Positions 8,259-16,513 of a DNA stretch of 64,000 nucleotides are shown here, in pieces. The notes below the pieces were generated by a model. It saw only the letters and a list, made by a program, of their open reading frames with translations. It was not told where the DNA came from and did no database searches. The stretch is from Roseovarius gahaiensis (GTDB taxonomy: Bacteria > Pseudomonadota > Alphaproteobacteria > Rhodobacterales > Rhodobacteraceae): positions 25,338 to 89,337 of the forward strand of contig NZ_JAAORB010000010.1 in the NCBI RefSeq assembly GCF_011601345.1, given 5' to 3'. How positions within the stretch are numbered: the first letter of the stretch is position 1; every line of letters begins with the position of its first letter. A program made the position numbers and the translations under genes.

Positions 8259-10778
8259 CTATTCGCGTGATCGCAGCACCTGTGCGGGGCGCGCCTGAAT
8301 GGGCCGCCATGCAAAGGCCAGCCCGGCCAGCAGGCTGATCACCGCGCCGCCTGCGACAATGCTGAGGGCCGAAGCCCATGCAATCTCAAACCCTGTGTCC
8401 ATCACGAAATGGCTGACGGCCCACCCCCCGGCAATGCCAGCGGCAAGCGCGACGATGCCCGCAACGGCCCCAAGGATCGCCGCGCGCAGCGCCAAGCTGG
8501 CCAAGATGCGCGCCCGCGATGCGCCAAGCGTCTTGAGAATTGCCGCCTCATGCGTGCGGGCCGCCTGATCTGCCGCCGCCGCGCCGATCAGCACCAAAAA
8601 GCCGGTCAGCAGCGTGGCCGCCGCCCCCCATGCCGTGGCCGAGGCTAACCCGGCCAGCAGCCCCGACACCCGGTCGATGGCATCACGCACGCTGATCGCG
8701 GTGACGTTTGGCATCGCGTCCGAGATATCGCGTAGGATGTCACGCTCGGCCTCTTGCTCGGCGTAGATGGTCGAAATGAAGGTATGCGGCGCGCCTTCCA
8801 ACGCGGCGGCGTTCATCACAATGACAAACCCCATCCCGGCGGTCGAAAAATCGACCTCGCGCAGCGATGTCAACTCGGCGGTCAGGTCGCGGCCAAGGAT
8901 GTTGACGGTGATCATGTCACCGATCGACAGGCCCATTTCCTGCGCTTCTTCCTCGGCAAAGCTGATCTGTGGCGGGCCGTCATAGCCTTTGCCCCACCAT
9001 TCTCCGGCGACGATCTTGGTGCGGTCGGGCCGCGCATCGGCATAGCTGATGCCACGGTCACCTTCGACAACCCAATGGCCCGGGGCCACCTCGGTTGCGG
9101 GGCGGTCGTTGATCCGGCTGATCACCCCGCGCAGCATCGGGGCTGACTCGATGCGCGACACGGCGGGATCGGTATTCAGACGCTTCATGAAGGCTGGCAT
9201 CTGATCTTTCTGGATATCGACAAAGAAATAGGATGGCGCGCGGTCGGGCAGGTCGCGGGCGATGGCACCGCGCAGGTTCTGGTCGATCTGGCCAACAGCG
9301 GCCAGCACCGACAGGCCCAGCCCCAGTGACAGCATCACCGGCGCTGCCGTGGTTCCCGGCCCGCCAATGGCCGCTAGCGCCCAAGCCAAGGCCGGGCGTC
9401 CGCGGGCCAGCGGTTTGGCCCGGCGGGCCAGTGTGACCACAGCAGCGGCGGCCAGCACCAACAGGATCAATGCGCCGAATATGCCGCCGGCGGTGGACAG
9501 CGTCAGGATGGTATTGCCTGAAAATATCATGGCCGCCCCAATCAGTGCCGTCAACAGCGCCAAGGTAGTTACCAGATACGGCCAGCGGGGCAGGCGGCGC
9601 GCCTGCCCAAGCGCATCGCGAAACAGGGCGGCGGCGCGCACGTCTTGCGCGCGGGCAAGCGGCCACAGGGCAAAGATCAGCACGGTCAGCGCGCTGTAAA
9701 GCGCGGCTTCGGCCATCGGTGCGGGATATGCGCCAAAGGCTGCGGGCACGGGCAGGCGCGCTTCGATGATGGGGGACAGAAGAACCGGCACGCCAACGCC
9801 CAAGGCCAGCCCGCAGACGATGCCGACAAGCGCCAGCAGCGCGACCTGAAAAAAGTAAGTCAGGAAAATCGTGCGCCGATCCGCGCCGAGGGTGCGCAGC
9901 GTTGCGATGGTTTCGGTCTTGGTGGCCAGATAGGCGCGCAGCGCAGCCGAGATGCCGACGCCGCCGACAGCCAGCCCCGAGAGCCCCACCAGCACCAGAA
10001 ACGCGCCCAGACGGTCCACGAATTCGGCAACACCCGGCGTGCCGTTGCGAGCATCGGTCCAACGCAGACCGGAGTCAGGGAAGGTCTGTTCTGCCTGCGT
10101 TTGGAGCGCGGCAAGGTCGGCACCTGCGGGGAAATCCAGCCTGTAGCGGGTGGAATACAGGGTGCCCGGCCCCAGCAAGCCCGCCCCCTCAAGATCGGCT
10201 GAACGCACAATGGTGCGCGGTCCAAGGCCAAAGCCCGATGTGGCATTGTCCGGCTCGAACATGATTTCGGCACTGAGCACGAATTCAGCATTGCCAAGCC
10301 GGAACGTGTCGCCGGGTTGTAAATCCAGTTTTCCGCTCAGCAGGGGGTGCATGACCGCGCCGGGCAGGCCATCACGCCCGGCAAATGCCTGCGCAAGCGG
10401 CATCGCCGGGGCAAGCGTGACCTGCCCCAAAAGCGGATAGGCCCGGTCAACCGCCTTGACCTGCGTCAGGCCGCGTTCGCCATCCGGGGCCACGGCCATG
10501 GACCGAAAATCGACAATTTCGGACACGCGGTTTGCCGCGCCGTCCATCCAGTCGCGCTCGGCCTCATTGGCGAAGCGGTAGGTGAATTCGATCTCGGCGT
10601 CGCCGCCCAAAAGGGTGGCCCCTTTGCGCTCAAGGCCGGTGGCGATGCTTTCGCGCACCGTGCCAACGGCGGCAATCGCGGCAACGCCCAGAATGACGCA
10701 GGCCAGAAAGATGCGAAACCCGCGCAGCCCGCCACGCAGATCCCGCCGGGCCAGACGCGCGGCCGTGGGTATGCTCAT
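8259..10778 (-). CDS. ABC transporter permease, YbbP/FtsX-like
   Basis: An 839-aa membrane protein with a TM helix at about residues 22-45, a large periplasmic MacB-like domain, a helix cluster around 250-480, a second periplasmic domain and three further helices at the C-terminus. This is the duplicated FtsX-type architecture of YbbP-like permeases. Its ATG overlaps the TGA of the upstream ATPase (ATGA at 10775-10778), so the two are translationally coupled. The pair beside a TesA-like esterase reproduces the ybbA-ybbP-tesA neighbourhood of many proteobacteria, where the module is thought to export or remodel a lipid-like or envelope substrate. The actual substrate is unknown. Confidence 0.88.
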   Translation of the reverse strand: MSIPTAARLARRDLRGGLRGFRIFLACVILGVAAIAAVGTVRESIATGLERKGATLLGGDAEIEFTYRFANEAERDWMDGAANRVSEIVDFRSMAVAPDGERGLTQVKAVDRAYPLLGQVTLAPAMPLAQAFAGRDGLPGAVMHPLLSGKLDLQPGDTFRLGNAEFVLSAEIMFEPDNATSGFGLGPRTIVRSADLEGAGLLGPGTLYSTRYRLDFPAGADLAALQTQAEQTFPDSGLRWTDARNGTPGVAEFVDRLGAFLVLVGLSGLAVGGVGISAALRAYLATKTETIATLRTLGADRRTIFLTYFFQVALLALVGIVCGLALGVGVPVLLSPIIEARLPVPAAFGAYPAPMAEAALYSALTVLIFALWPLARAQDVRAAALFRDALGQARRLPRWPYLVTTLALLTALIGAAMIFSGNTILTLSTAGGIFGALILLVLAAAAVVTLARRAKPLARGRPALAWALAAIGGPGTTAAPVMLSLGLGLSVLAAVGQIDQNLRGAIARDLPDRAPSYFFVDIQKDQMPAFMKRLNTDPAVSRIESAPMLRGVISRINDRPATEVAPGHWVVEGDRGISYADARPDRTKIVAGEWWGKGYDGPPQISFAEEEAQEMGLSIGDMITVNILGRDLTAELTSLREVDFSTAGMGFVIVMNAAALEGAPHTFISTIYAEQEAERDILRDISDAMPNVTAISVRDAIDRVSGLLAGLASATAWGAAATLLTGFLVLIGAAAADQAARTHEAAILKTLGASRARILASLALRAAILGAVAGIVALAAGIAGGWAVSHFVMDTGFEIAWASALSIVAGGAVISLLAGLAFAWRPIQARPAQVLRSRE

Positions 10779-11464
10779 GCAGGCACCTTTTGCGCTTCGG
10801 CCAGCCGACCATCGACCAGTTCAACCACGCGGTCACAGCGCGCCGCCAATTCCGGCGAATGGGTGACCATCACCAGCGTTGCGTCTTCGCGCGCGCTGAG
10901 GTCGAACAACAGGTCGATGATCGCAGCGCCGGTCTTGCTATCAAGGTTGCCGGTGGGCTCATCGGCCAGCATGATATCGGGCCGTGGCGCGGCGGCGCGG
11001 GCCAGCGCCACGCGCTGTTGCTCGCCGCCCGACAGTTGCGACGGGTAATGATCGGCCCGCTGTTCCAGCCCGACCGAAGCCAGTTCTTGGGCGGCGCGGG
11101 TGAAGGCATCGGATTGGCCAGCCAATTCCAACGGGGCGGCGACATTTTCAAGCGCGGTCATCGTGGGGATCAGGTGGAACGATTGAAATACAACGCCAAA
11201 GTGATCGCGGCGCAAGGCGGCCAGTTGATCTTCGTTCATGGCAGACAGATCATGTCCCAGTGCTCGCACCTGTCCCGCGCTGGCCCGTTCCAGCCCGCCC
11301 ATCAACATAAGCAGCGAAGATTTGCCCGATCCGGACGGGCCGACAAGCCCCACCGTTTCCCCCTTCTGGACATCCAGTGTGATCCCGTGGAGTATCTGGA
11401 CAAGCCCCGCGTTGCCCTGAAGCGACAGCGTGGCATCTTTGAGCGAAAGAACGGGGTCGGTCAT
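10775..11464 (-). CDS. ABC transporter ATP-binding protein, YbbA/LolD-like
   Basis: A 229-aa ATPase of the MacB/LolD/YbbA class. It has Walker A GPSGSGKSSLL (near residue 45), Q-loop VFQSFHLIPTMTALEN, signature LSGGEQQRVALARA, Walker B IMLADEPTGNLD and H-loop VTHSPELA. I start it at the ATG 11464 (MTDPVLSLKDA), where the family begins; an upstream ATG at 11524 would add 20 non-family residues. It is coupled to the permease downstream. Its start codon region overlaps the proposed start of the divergent esterase (11462-11465), an unusually tight divergent arrangement. Confidence 0.9.
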   Translation of the reverse strand: MTDPVLSLKDATLSLQGNAGLVQILHGITLDVQKGETVGLVGPSGSGKSSLLMLMGGLERASAGQVRALGHDLSAMNEDQLAALRRDHFGVVFQSFHLIPTMTALENVAAPLELAGQSDAFTRAAQELASVGLEQRADHYPSQLSGGEQQRVALARAAAPRPDIMLADEPTGNLDSKTGAAIIDLLFDLSAREDATLVMVTHSPELAARCDRVVELVDGRLAEAQKVPA

Positions 11465-12140
11465 GGGATTGTACCTGATTACTAAGGACTTTCTGACATA
11501 TGGGGTAACCACCCTACGGGGCAAGGTGCTGGCCGCGCTTCTTTTGGTCGCGCCGCCTGTGTTTGCAGAACAAGTTTCGGTCTTGGCGTTCGGTGACAGC
11601 CTGACGCAAGGTTACGGTCTGTTGGATCATCAAGGGCTGGTGCCGCAGCTGGATCAATGGCTGGAGGATCAAGGCCACGCGGTGCGCGTTGTCAATGGGG
11701 GTGTGTCAGGCGAGACCACGGCAGGCGGTGCAGCCCGAATCGAATGGAGCCTGACGCCCGATATCGACACGGTGATGGTCACGCTTGGCGCCAACGACAT
11801 GTTGCGCGGGATTGATCCGGCGGTGTCACGGGCCAACCTTGACCGTATTCTGACAGCGACCCAAAAGGCCGATGTGCCGGTGTTGCTGGTGGGGATGCGC
11901 GCACCGGGCAATTACGGGGCCGAATATCAGGCCGCGTATGACAGTATCTATCCGGATTTGGCGCAGAAGTTCGATACGCTGTATTTCGACCACTTTTTTG
12001 CCGGGCTGGGTTCGGACGATCCGGCACAGCTGCGCGACTATTTCCAGCCCGATGGCATCCACCCCAATGCCGAAGGCGTGCAGCTCATCGTCGAGGCGCT
12101 TGGCCCGAAGGTGGTGCAATTGGTCGAGGCCGCAAAATAA
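11463..12140 (+). CDS. Arylesterase / TesA-like GDSL lipase
   Basis: A 225-aa secreted SGNH hydrolase. It has the GDSL block FGDSLTQGYGL with nucleophile S46, block III LGANDMLRG and block V DGIHPN carrying the catalytic Asp and His. A hydrophobic segment ending PPVFA (cleavage near residue 35) is a signal peptide, with a longer than usual n-region. The start at 11463 is the least certain part: other ATGs or a GTG near 11540 are possible. E. coli TesA is the well-known periplasmic thioesterase/arylesterase. Divergence from the YbbA/YbbP-type module suggests a shared envelope role. Confidence 0.85.
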   Translation: MGLYLITKDFLTYGVTTLRGKVLAALLLVAPPVFAEQVSVLAFGDSLTQGYGLLDHQGLVPQLDQWLEDQGHAVRVVNGGVSGETTAGGAARIEWSLTPDIDTVMVTLGANDMLRGIDPAVSRANLDRILTATQKADVPVLLVGMRAPGNYGAEYQAAYDSIYPDLAQKFDTLYFDHFFAGLGSDDPAQLRDYFQPDGIHPNAEGVQLIVEALGPKVVQLVEAAK

Positions 12141-12166
12141 AAAACGGGCCCCTGCAGGGGGCCCGT
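12134..12166 (-). terminator. Intrinsic terminator of cspA-1
   Basis: On the minus strand a GC-only hairpin (12144-12166, arms ACGGGCCCC and GGGGCCCGT) is followed by TTTTTTATTTT. It lies 20 bp after the stop of the cold-shock gene at 12186 and overlaps the last codons of the convergent esterase gene. No T-tract follows on the plus strand, so it mainly serves the csp gene. Confidence 0.85.
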
Positions 12167-12185
12167 GGGATACCCAAGATATAAC

Positions 12186-12392
12186 TTAGGCCAAGGCGAT
12201 ATTCGTCGCCGACTCGCGGCCGTCGCGGCCGGGCTCGATGTCGAAGGTCACTTTTTGGTTGTCGGCCAGCCCGGTCAGGCCGGCACGTTCAACAGCCGAG
12301 ATGTGCACAAACACGTCTTTGCCGCCACCTTCAGGCGCGATAAAGCCGTAGCCTTTTGTTGTATTGAACCATTTGACGGTGCCAGTAGCCAT
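12186..12392 (-). CDS. cspA: Cold-shock protein, CspA family (copy 1)
   Basis: A 68-aa single-domain cold-shock protein that binds single-stranded RNA/DNA. RNP1 (KGYGFI) and RNP2 (VFVHIS) are intact. The ATG at 12392 has a strong AAAGGAGAT ribosome-binding site; the longer open frame upstream to 12599 is not family sequence. It differs from copy 2 (13372-13578) at about 10 of 68 positions, so the two are recent or gene-converted paralogues separated only by an L,D-transpeptidase gene. The roughly 200-bp upstream region could hold a cold-responsive leader, but no conserved element is recognisable. Confidence 0.95.
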   Translation of the reverse strand: MATGTVKWFNTTKGYGFIAPEGGGKDVFVHISAVERAGLTGLADNQKVTFDIEPGRDGRESATNIALA

Positions 12393-12550
12393 CCGTTTAT
12401 CTCCTTTTGGTTGTTGTTGCCCACGGTGTTGCGGCAACCCGGCTATGTCAGAGCAAGATCGAGTGACTGAGCCGGTCGTAACGGAGCAGATGGTCGATAG
12501 AGGTAACGTCGCGGTGAAATATATGGGGCTGCAATGCGGATCGCGCAAGA

Positions 12551-12579
12551 AAAAATGCGCGCCCGGCTTCGGGCGCGCA
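12551..12579 (-). terminator. Intrinsic terminator of the L,D-transpeptidase gene
   Basis: On the minus strand a stem with arms GCGCGCCCG and CGGGCGCGC is followed by ATTTTTTC. It is 24 bp after the transpeptidase stop at 12603 and upstream of cspA-1, which therefore has its own promoter. Confidence 0.8.
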
Positions 12580-12602
12580 AGCGGTGTTACGACTTGCAAA
12601 GC

Positions 12603-13157
12603 TTAGATAACGGTGACAACGGTCCCAACCGGGACGCGTTCATACAAGTCTCTTACATGTTCATTCAGCATTCGGATACACCCGTTCGAGACCGAACGCC
12701 CGATCGAGCGCGGCGCAGTGGTGCCATGAATGCGGAAATAGGTGTCGCGCCCGTTCTGGAATAGGTAAAGCGCGCGCGCGCCCAACGGATTGCCCGGGCC
12801 ACCGGGTTGCACGTAGTCATTATCCTTGAACCGTGCGTATTCCTGTGGGTCACGTTCGATCATGTCGTTGGTGGGGCGCCACGTTGGCCATTCTTTTTTG
12901 ACATCAATGGTGGCCGTGCCGGTAAATTGCAGCCCGGCCTTGCCGACCCCGACGCCATAGCGCAGCGCCTCACGCGGGGCGGTGACGAAATACAGAAAAT
13001 GCGCGCGCGGCAGCACCAGCAATTGGCCGGGGGCATATTTCTCGGAGATGCGCACCTTGGTCGGCTTGAATTTATCTTCAAGCTCAAAGGCTTGGGCAGC
13101 AGCCGGCAGTGTGGTGGCGGCCAAGCCCGCCCCGATGAAAAAGCGGCGATCGATCAT
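12603..13157 (-). CDS. L,D-transpeptidase (YkuD domain), exported
   Basis: A 184-aa protein with N-terminus MIDRRFFIGAGLAATTLPAAAQA. This is a signal peptide with an RR pair followed by FF, possibly Tat-routed. The YkuD catalytic signature is complete: HGT (H144) and SVSNGCIRM (C160). The family forms 3-3 peptidoglycan cross-links or anchors lipoproteins to peptidoglycan, in the periplasm. The ATG 13157 follows GAGGGAAA; the longer open frame upstream to 13283 has no family content. It sits between two cspA paralogues but has its own terminator. Confidence 0.9.
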   Translation of the reverse strand: MIDRRFFIGAGLAATTLPAAAQAFELEDKFKPTKVRISEKYAPGQLLVLPRAHFLYFVTAPREALRYGVGVGKAGLQFTGTATIDVKKEWPTWRPTNDMIERDPQEYARFKDNDYVQPGGPGNPLGARALYLFQNGRDTYFRIHGTTAPRSIGRSVSNGCIRMLNEHVRDLYERVPVGTVVTVI

Positions 13158-13304
13158 GTTTGTTTCCCTCTCAAGCACACGGCAACGTATAGTTTGCCAC
13201 CAAAGCATGACAAAATCAAAACCCGGTGATGTGGCGCAATCCCGGTCCGCATATGGTTTTGGGGTCACGCGGGCCTCGGCCACCGGACTGGACCCGCAAA
13301 TGCA

Positions 13305-13333
13305 AACGGGGAAGGCCCATGGCCCGCCCCGTT
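13305..13333 (-). terminator. Possible terminator of cspA-2
   Basis: On the minus strand AACGGGG pairs with CCCCGTT around an inner GGCC/GGCC stem, followed by TTGCATTTG. It lies about 40 bp after the cspA-2 stop. The T-tract is poor, so this is only a candidate. Confidence 0.35.
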
Positions 13334-13371
13334 CGAATTCGTCCTGTCGTCACCGTGGTGACGTGCGGCCT

Positions 13372-13578
13372 TTAGGCCAGCTGCAGGTTGGTCGCGCTTT
13401 CGCGGCCGTCACGGCCTGCTTCAACGTCGTAAGTCACTTTCTGGTCGTCTGCCAGGCCGGTCAGGCCCGAACGCTCGACGGCGCTGATGTGAACGAACAC
13501 GTCTTTGCCACCTGTTTCAGGTGCGATGAAGCCGAAGCCTTTGGTGGTGTTGAACCATTTCACTGTGCCATTGGCCAT
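13372..13578 (-). CDS. cspA: Cold-shock protein, CspA family (copy 2)
   Basis: A 68-aa cold-shock protein with RNP1 KGFGFI and RNP2 VFVHIS intact and no extra domain. The ATG 13578 follows TAGGAGACTTC; the six residues upstream in the same frame are not family sequence. It is about 85% identical to copy 1 by eye. A gene-free stretch of 470 bp lies upstream, part of which is presumably promoter and a long 5' UTR as is usual for cold-inducible csp genes. Confidence 0.95.
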   Translation of the reverse strand: MANGTVKWFNTTKGFGFIAPETGGKDVFVHISAVERSGLTGLADDQKVTYDVEAGRDGRESATNLQLA

Positions 13579-14050
13579 GTGAAGTCTCCTAATCAAGTAT
13601 CCTGCCCGCGGAAGTGCGGCAGCGTGGCGTTGTCGTCTGGATCGAATGACTGAACGCCGTTTGAAGGGAGACAGTGGGTCGAAATAGAAAAACGTAGCAA
13701 GAGAGCGTATGACAGGTCAGGATCGGCTTGGCAAGGATAATCTGTAGCGAAGTTGTCGCGACCGTCCCGCGCGGGATCAAGGTGCGCAGCACCGCCGCGC
13801 GATCGCCAGTCCTGGGCTCCGCCCGTTCGTAGGCGAAACGCTCCCCCGGAGCGTTTCCGGGAAGCCTGCTCACCCACCCGCCGGGCTGGCGATTTGGTTC
13901 GCGTATGCGCCCTGTGTTGACGTCTTCCGATAGTGGCCGGGATAAATCGAGGGTTTCGGGGGGCGGGTCGCCATCCCGCGGTCTGGCGAACGTGCGGCTT
14001 GCTTTTTACGCCCTCAGCAGGGTGCGCAGTGACTGCGCACCCTACGATAA
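13579..14050. other. Gene-free interval with three hairpin-forming palindromes
   Basis: No convincing coding frame is visible; the overlapping minus-strand frames of about 94 codons have no protein-like pattern. It contains GGTGCGCAGCACC near 13774, a perfect 10-bp stem with a 3-nt loop at 13835-13857 (arms GAAACGCTCC and GGAGCGTTTC) and GGGTGCGCAG/CTGCGCACCC at about 14020-14042, just downstream of the ettA stop. The last lacks a T-tract and looks more like a dispersed roseobacter palindrome than a terminator. The part nearest 13579 should include the cspA-2 promoter and leader. Confidence 0.5.
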
Positions 14051-15706
14051 TTACCGCGCGAATTTCTTATGCTTGATCCGCTTCGGCTCAAGCGCGTCGG
14101 GGCCGAGGCGACGTTTCTTGTCTTCCTCGTAATCCTCGAAGTTGCCTTCGAACCATTCCACATGGGCCTCGCCCTCGAACGCCAAGATATGCGTGCAGAT
14201 ACGGTCCAGAAAGAAACGGTCGTGGCTGATCACCACGGCGCAGCCGGCGAAATCAACAAGCGCGTCTTCCAAAGCGCGCAGGGTTTCAACGTCCAAGTCG
14301 TTGGTCGGTTCGTCGAGCAAAAGCACGTTACCGCCCGATTTCAACAGCCGTGCCATGTGAACGCGGTTGCGTTCGCCGCCCGACAGAAGCGAGACTTTTT
14401 TCTGCTGGTCACCGCCTTTGAAGTTGAAGGCCGAGCAATAGGCGCGCGAATTCATCTGGGCGTCGCCCAGTTGGATGATCTCGGCACCGCCGGTGATCGC
14501 CTCCCAGACATTGTCGCCGTCCTTGAGGTCATCGCGCGACTGGTCGACATAGGACAGCTCAACCGTATCGCCATATTCCACGGTGCCTTCGTCGGGCTGT
14601 TCTTGGCCCGTCAGCACCTTGAACAACGTCGATTTACCCGCGCCGTTGGGGCCGATCACGCCGACGATGCCGCCGGGCGGCAGCGAGAATGTCAGGTCTT
14701 CGATCAAAAGCTTGTCGCCCATGTGCTTTTTCAGGCCATCAACGTCGATCACCTTTTGGCCAAGGCGCGGACCGTTGGGGATGACAATTTGGGCGCGGGC
14801 CAGTTTTTCACGCTCGGACTGGTTGGCCAGATCGTTATAGGCGTTGATCCGGGCCTTGGATTTGGCCTGACGGGCCTTTTGGCCTTGCCGCATCCATTCC
14901 AACTCGCGCTCCAGCGTTTTCTGGCGCGATTTATCCTCGCGCGCCTCGTGCTGCAGCCGCTTGGCCTTTTGTTCCAGCCAGCTTGAATAATTGCCCTCGT
15001 AGGGGATGCCGCGGCCGCGGTCGAGTTCCAAAATCCAGCCGGTGATGTCATCAAGGAAATACCGGTCGTGCGTGACGATCAGGATGGTGCCCTTGTAGTC
15101 GATCAAGTGCTGTTGAAGCCACGCGATGGTTTCGGCGTCCAAGTGGTTGGTCGGTTCGTCCAGAAGCAGCATCTCGGGCGCTTCCAGAAGCAGCTTGCAC
15201 AATGCGACGCGGCGTTTTTCCCCGCCCGACAGGGTGGTGACATCGGCATCATCGGGGGGGCAGCGCAGCGCCTCCATCGACACGTCGATTTGTGCGTCCA
15301 GATCCCACAGGTTCTGGCTGTCGATCTCGTCTTGCAGTTCCGCCATTTCATCGGCGGTTTCGTCCAAGTAGTTCATCGCCAGTTCGTTGAAGCGGTCCAG
15401 CTTGGCCTTCTTGGCCGCCACACCCAGCATGACGTTCTCGCGCACGGTAAGCGACGGGTCGAGGTGCGGTTCTTGCGGCAGGTAGCCCACCTTGGCGCCC
15501 TCGGCGGCCCATGCTTCGCCGGTGAAATCGGTGTCGAGGCCCGCCATGATCTTCATCAGGGTGGATTTACCGGCACCGTTGGGGCCCACGACGCCGATCT
15601 TCACACCGGGCAGAAAGCTGAGGTGGATGTTCTCAAAACATTTCTTGCCGCCGGGGTAGGTCTTGGAGACGCCCTGCATGTGATAGACGTATTGATTGGC
15701 TGCCAT
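14051..15706 (-). CDS. ettA: Energy-dependent translational throttle protein EttA (ABC-F)
   Basis: A 551-aa soluble protein with two ABC ATPase domains and no membrane segment. Walker A motifs GPNGAGKST occur near residues 41 and 350, both with LSGGE signatures and DEPTN(H/D)LD Walker B motifs. The start MAANQYVYHMQGVSKTYPGGK and the linker rich in RQGQKARQAKSKAR are typical of EttA. It binds the ribosomal E site and couples early elongation to the ATP/ADP ratio. Length and both active sites are normal. It is divergent from nadD and is followed by a gene-free interval. Confidence 0.93.
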   Translation of the reverse strand: MAANQYVYHMQGVSKTYPGGKKCFENIHLSFLPGVKIGVVGPNGAGKSTLMKIMAGLDTDFTGEAWAAEGAKVGYLPQEPHLDPSLTVRENVMLGVAAKKAKLDRFNELAMNYLDETADEMAELQDEIDSQNLWDLDAQIDVSMEALRCPPDDADVTTLSGGEKRRVALCKLLLEAPEMLLLDEPTNHLDAETIAWLQQHLIDYKGTILIVTHDRYFLDDITGWILELDRGRGIPYEGNYSSWLEQKAKRLQHEAREDKSRQKTLERELEWMRQGQKARQAKSKARINAYNDLANQSEREKLARAQIVIPNGPRLGQKVIDVDGLKKHMGDKLLIEDLTFSLPPGGIVGVIGPNGAGKSTLFKVLTGQEQPDEGTVEYGDTVELSYVDQSRDDLKDGDNVWEAITGGAEIIQLGDAQMNSRAYCSAFNFKGGDQQKKVSLLSGGERNRVHMARLLKSGGNVLLLDEPTNDLDVETLRALEDALVDFAGCAVVISHDRFFLDRICTHILAFEGEAHVEWFEGNFEDYEEDKKRRLGPDALEPKRIKHKKFAR

Positions 15707-15839
15707 TGAGTGTGCTCCGAAACGGTTGGAAAAGAGTGTTGGTCCCGTATCTAGTCAATGTTGCAGGCCGCCGCAATCGCTGTGGGCGCGTTGGCGTTTT
15801 TCGGTTGGACAGGCGGTGAGGGGCTGGCACAAGGGCGCA

Positions 15840-16454
15840 ATGACATTGCGTTTGCCATATGTGCGCCCCGGTCAGGTGGTGGGCTTGCTGGGCGGATCCT
15901 TCGATCCGCCGCATCAGGGGCATGCCCACATCAGTCGCGAGGCGCTGAAGCGCTTTGGACTGGATCAGCTTTGGTGGCTGGTCAGCCCAGGCAATCCGCT
16001 AAAGGCGCACGGCCCCGCCCCGATGGAGCGGCGCATCACGGCCTGCCGCGCAATGGTGACCCATCCGCGTATCCATGTCACCGATGCCGAGGCGCAGCTT
16101 GGCACTCGCTATACGGCCCAAAGCCTGCGGGCCTTGCAGGTGGCGCGGCCCGGTGTGCGCTTTGTCTGGTTGATGGGGGCCGACAATCTGGCGCAGTTCG
16201 ATCAATGGCAGGATTGGCGCGACATCATGGAGCGTGTGCCCGTGGCGGTTTTGGCCCGGCCCGGCCAGCGGATTTCGGCGCGCATGTCCAAGGCGGCAAG
16301 GGTTTACGGCGCGGCACGGCTACCGGCGGCGTCCAGTCACTCTTTGGGTCATCGCGGGCCGCCAGCGTGGTGTTTTGTCAACGTGCCCATGCTGGCCGTG
16401 TCCTCGACCCGGTTGCGGGCCAAGGGCGAGTGGCCGCAATCTGAGCGCGGATGA
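15840..16454 (+). CDS. nadD: Nicotinate-nucleotide adenylyltransferase
   Basis: A 204-aa nucleotidyltransferase that converts nicotinate mononucleotide and ATP to deamido-NAD in NAD synthesis. The nucleotide-binding motif GGSFDPPHQGH (residues 18-28) and the late SSTRLRAKGEW (the ISSTxIR block) are present. Start ATG 15840 (MTLRLPY) follows a weak AAGGG; upstream in-frame codons have no family content. In many alphaproteobacteria nadD is next to rsfS and rlmH, which are absent here; instead a D,D-peptidase follows by 59 bp in the same direction. Confidence 0.93.
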   Translation: MTLRLPYVRPGQVVGLLGGSFDPPHQGHAHISREALKRFGLDQLWWLVSPGNPLKAHGPAPMERRITACRAMVTHPRIHVTDAEAQLGTRYTAQSLRALQVARPGVRFVWLMGADNLAQFDQWQDWRDIMERVPVAVLARPGQRISARMSKAARVYGAARLPAASSHSLGHRGPPAWCFVNVPMLAVSSTRLRAKGEWPQSERG

Positions 16455-16513
16455 CGCAGAGTTGACCGACAAAAAGGATTGTGTGCGCCCCCGCGCTGCG
16501 CTTTATTCCCGGT

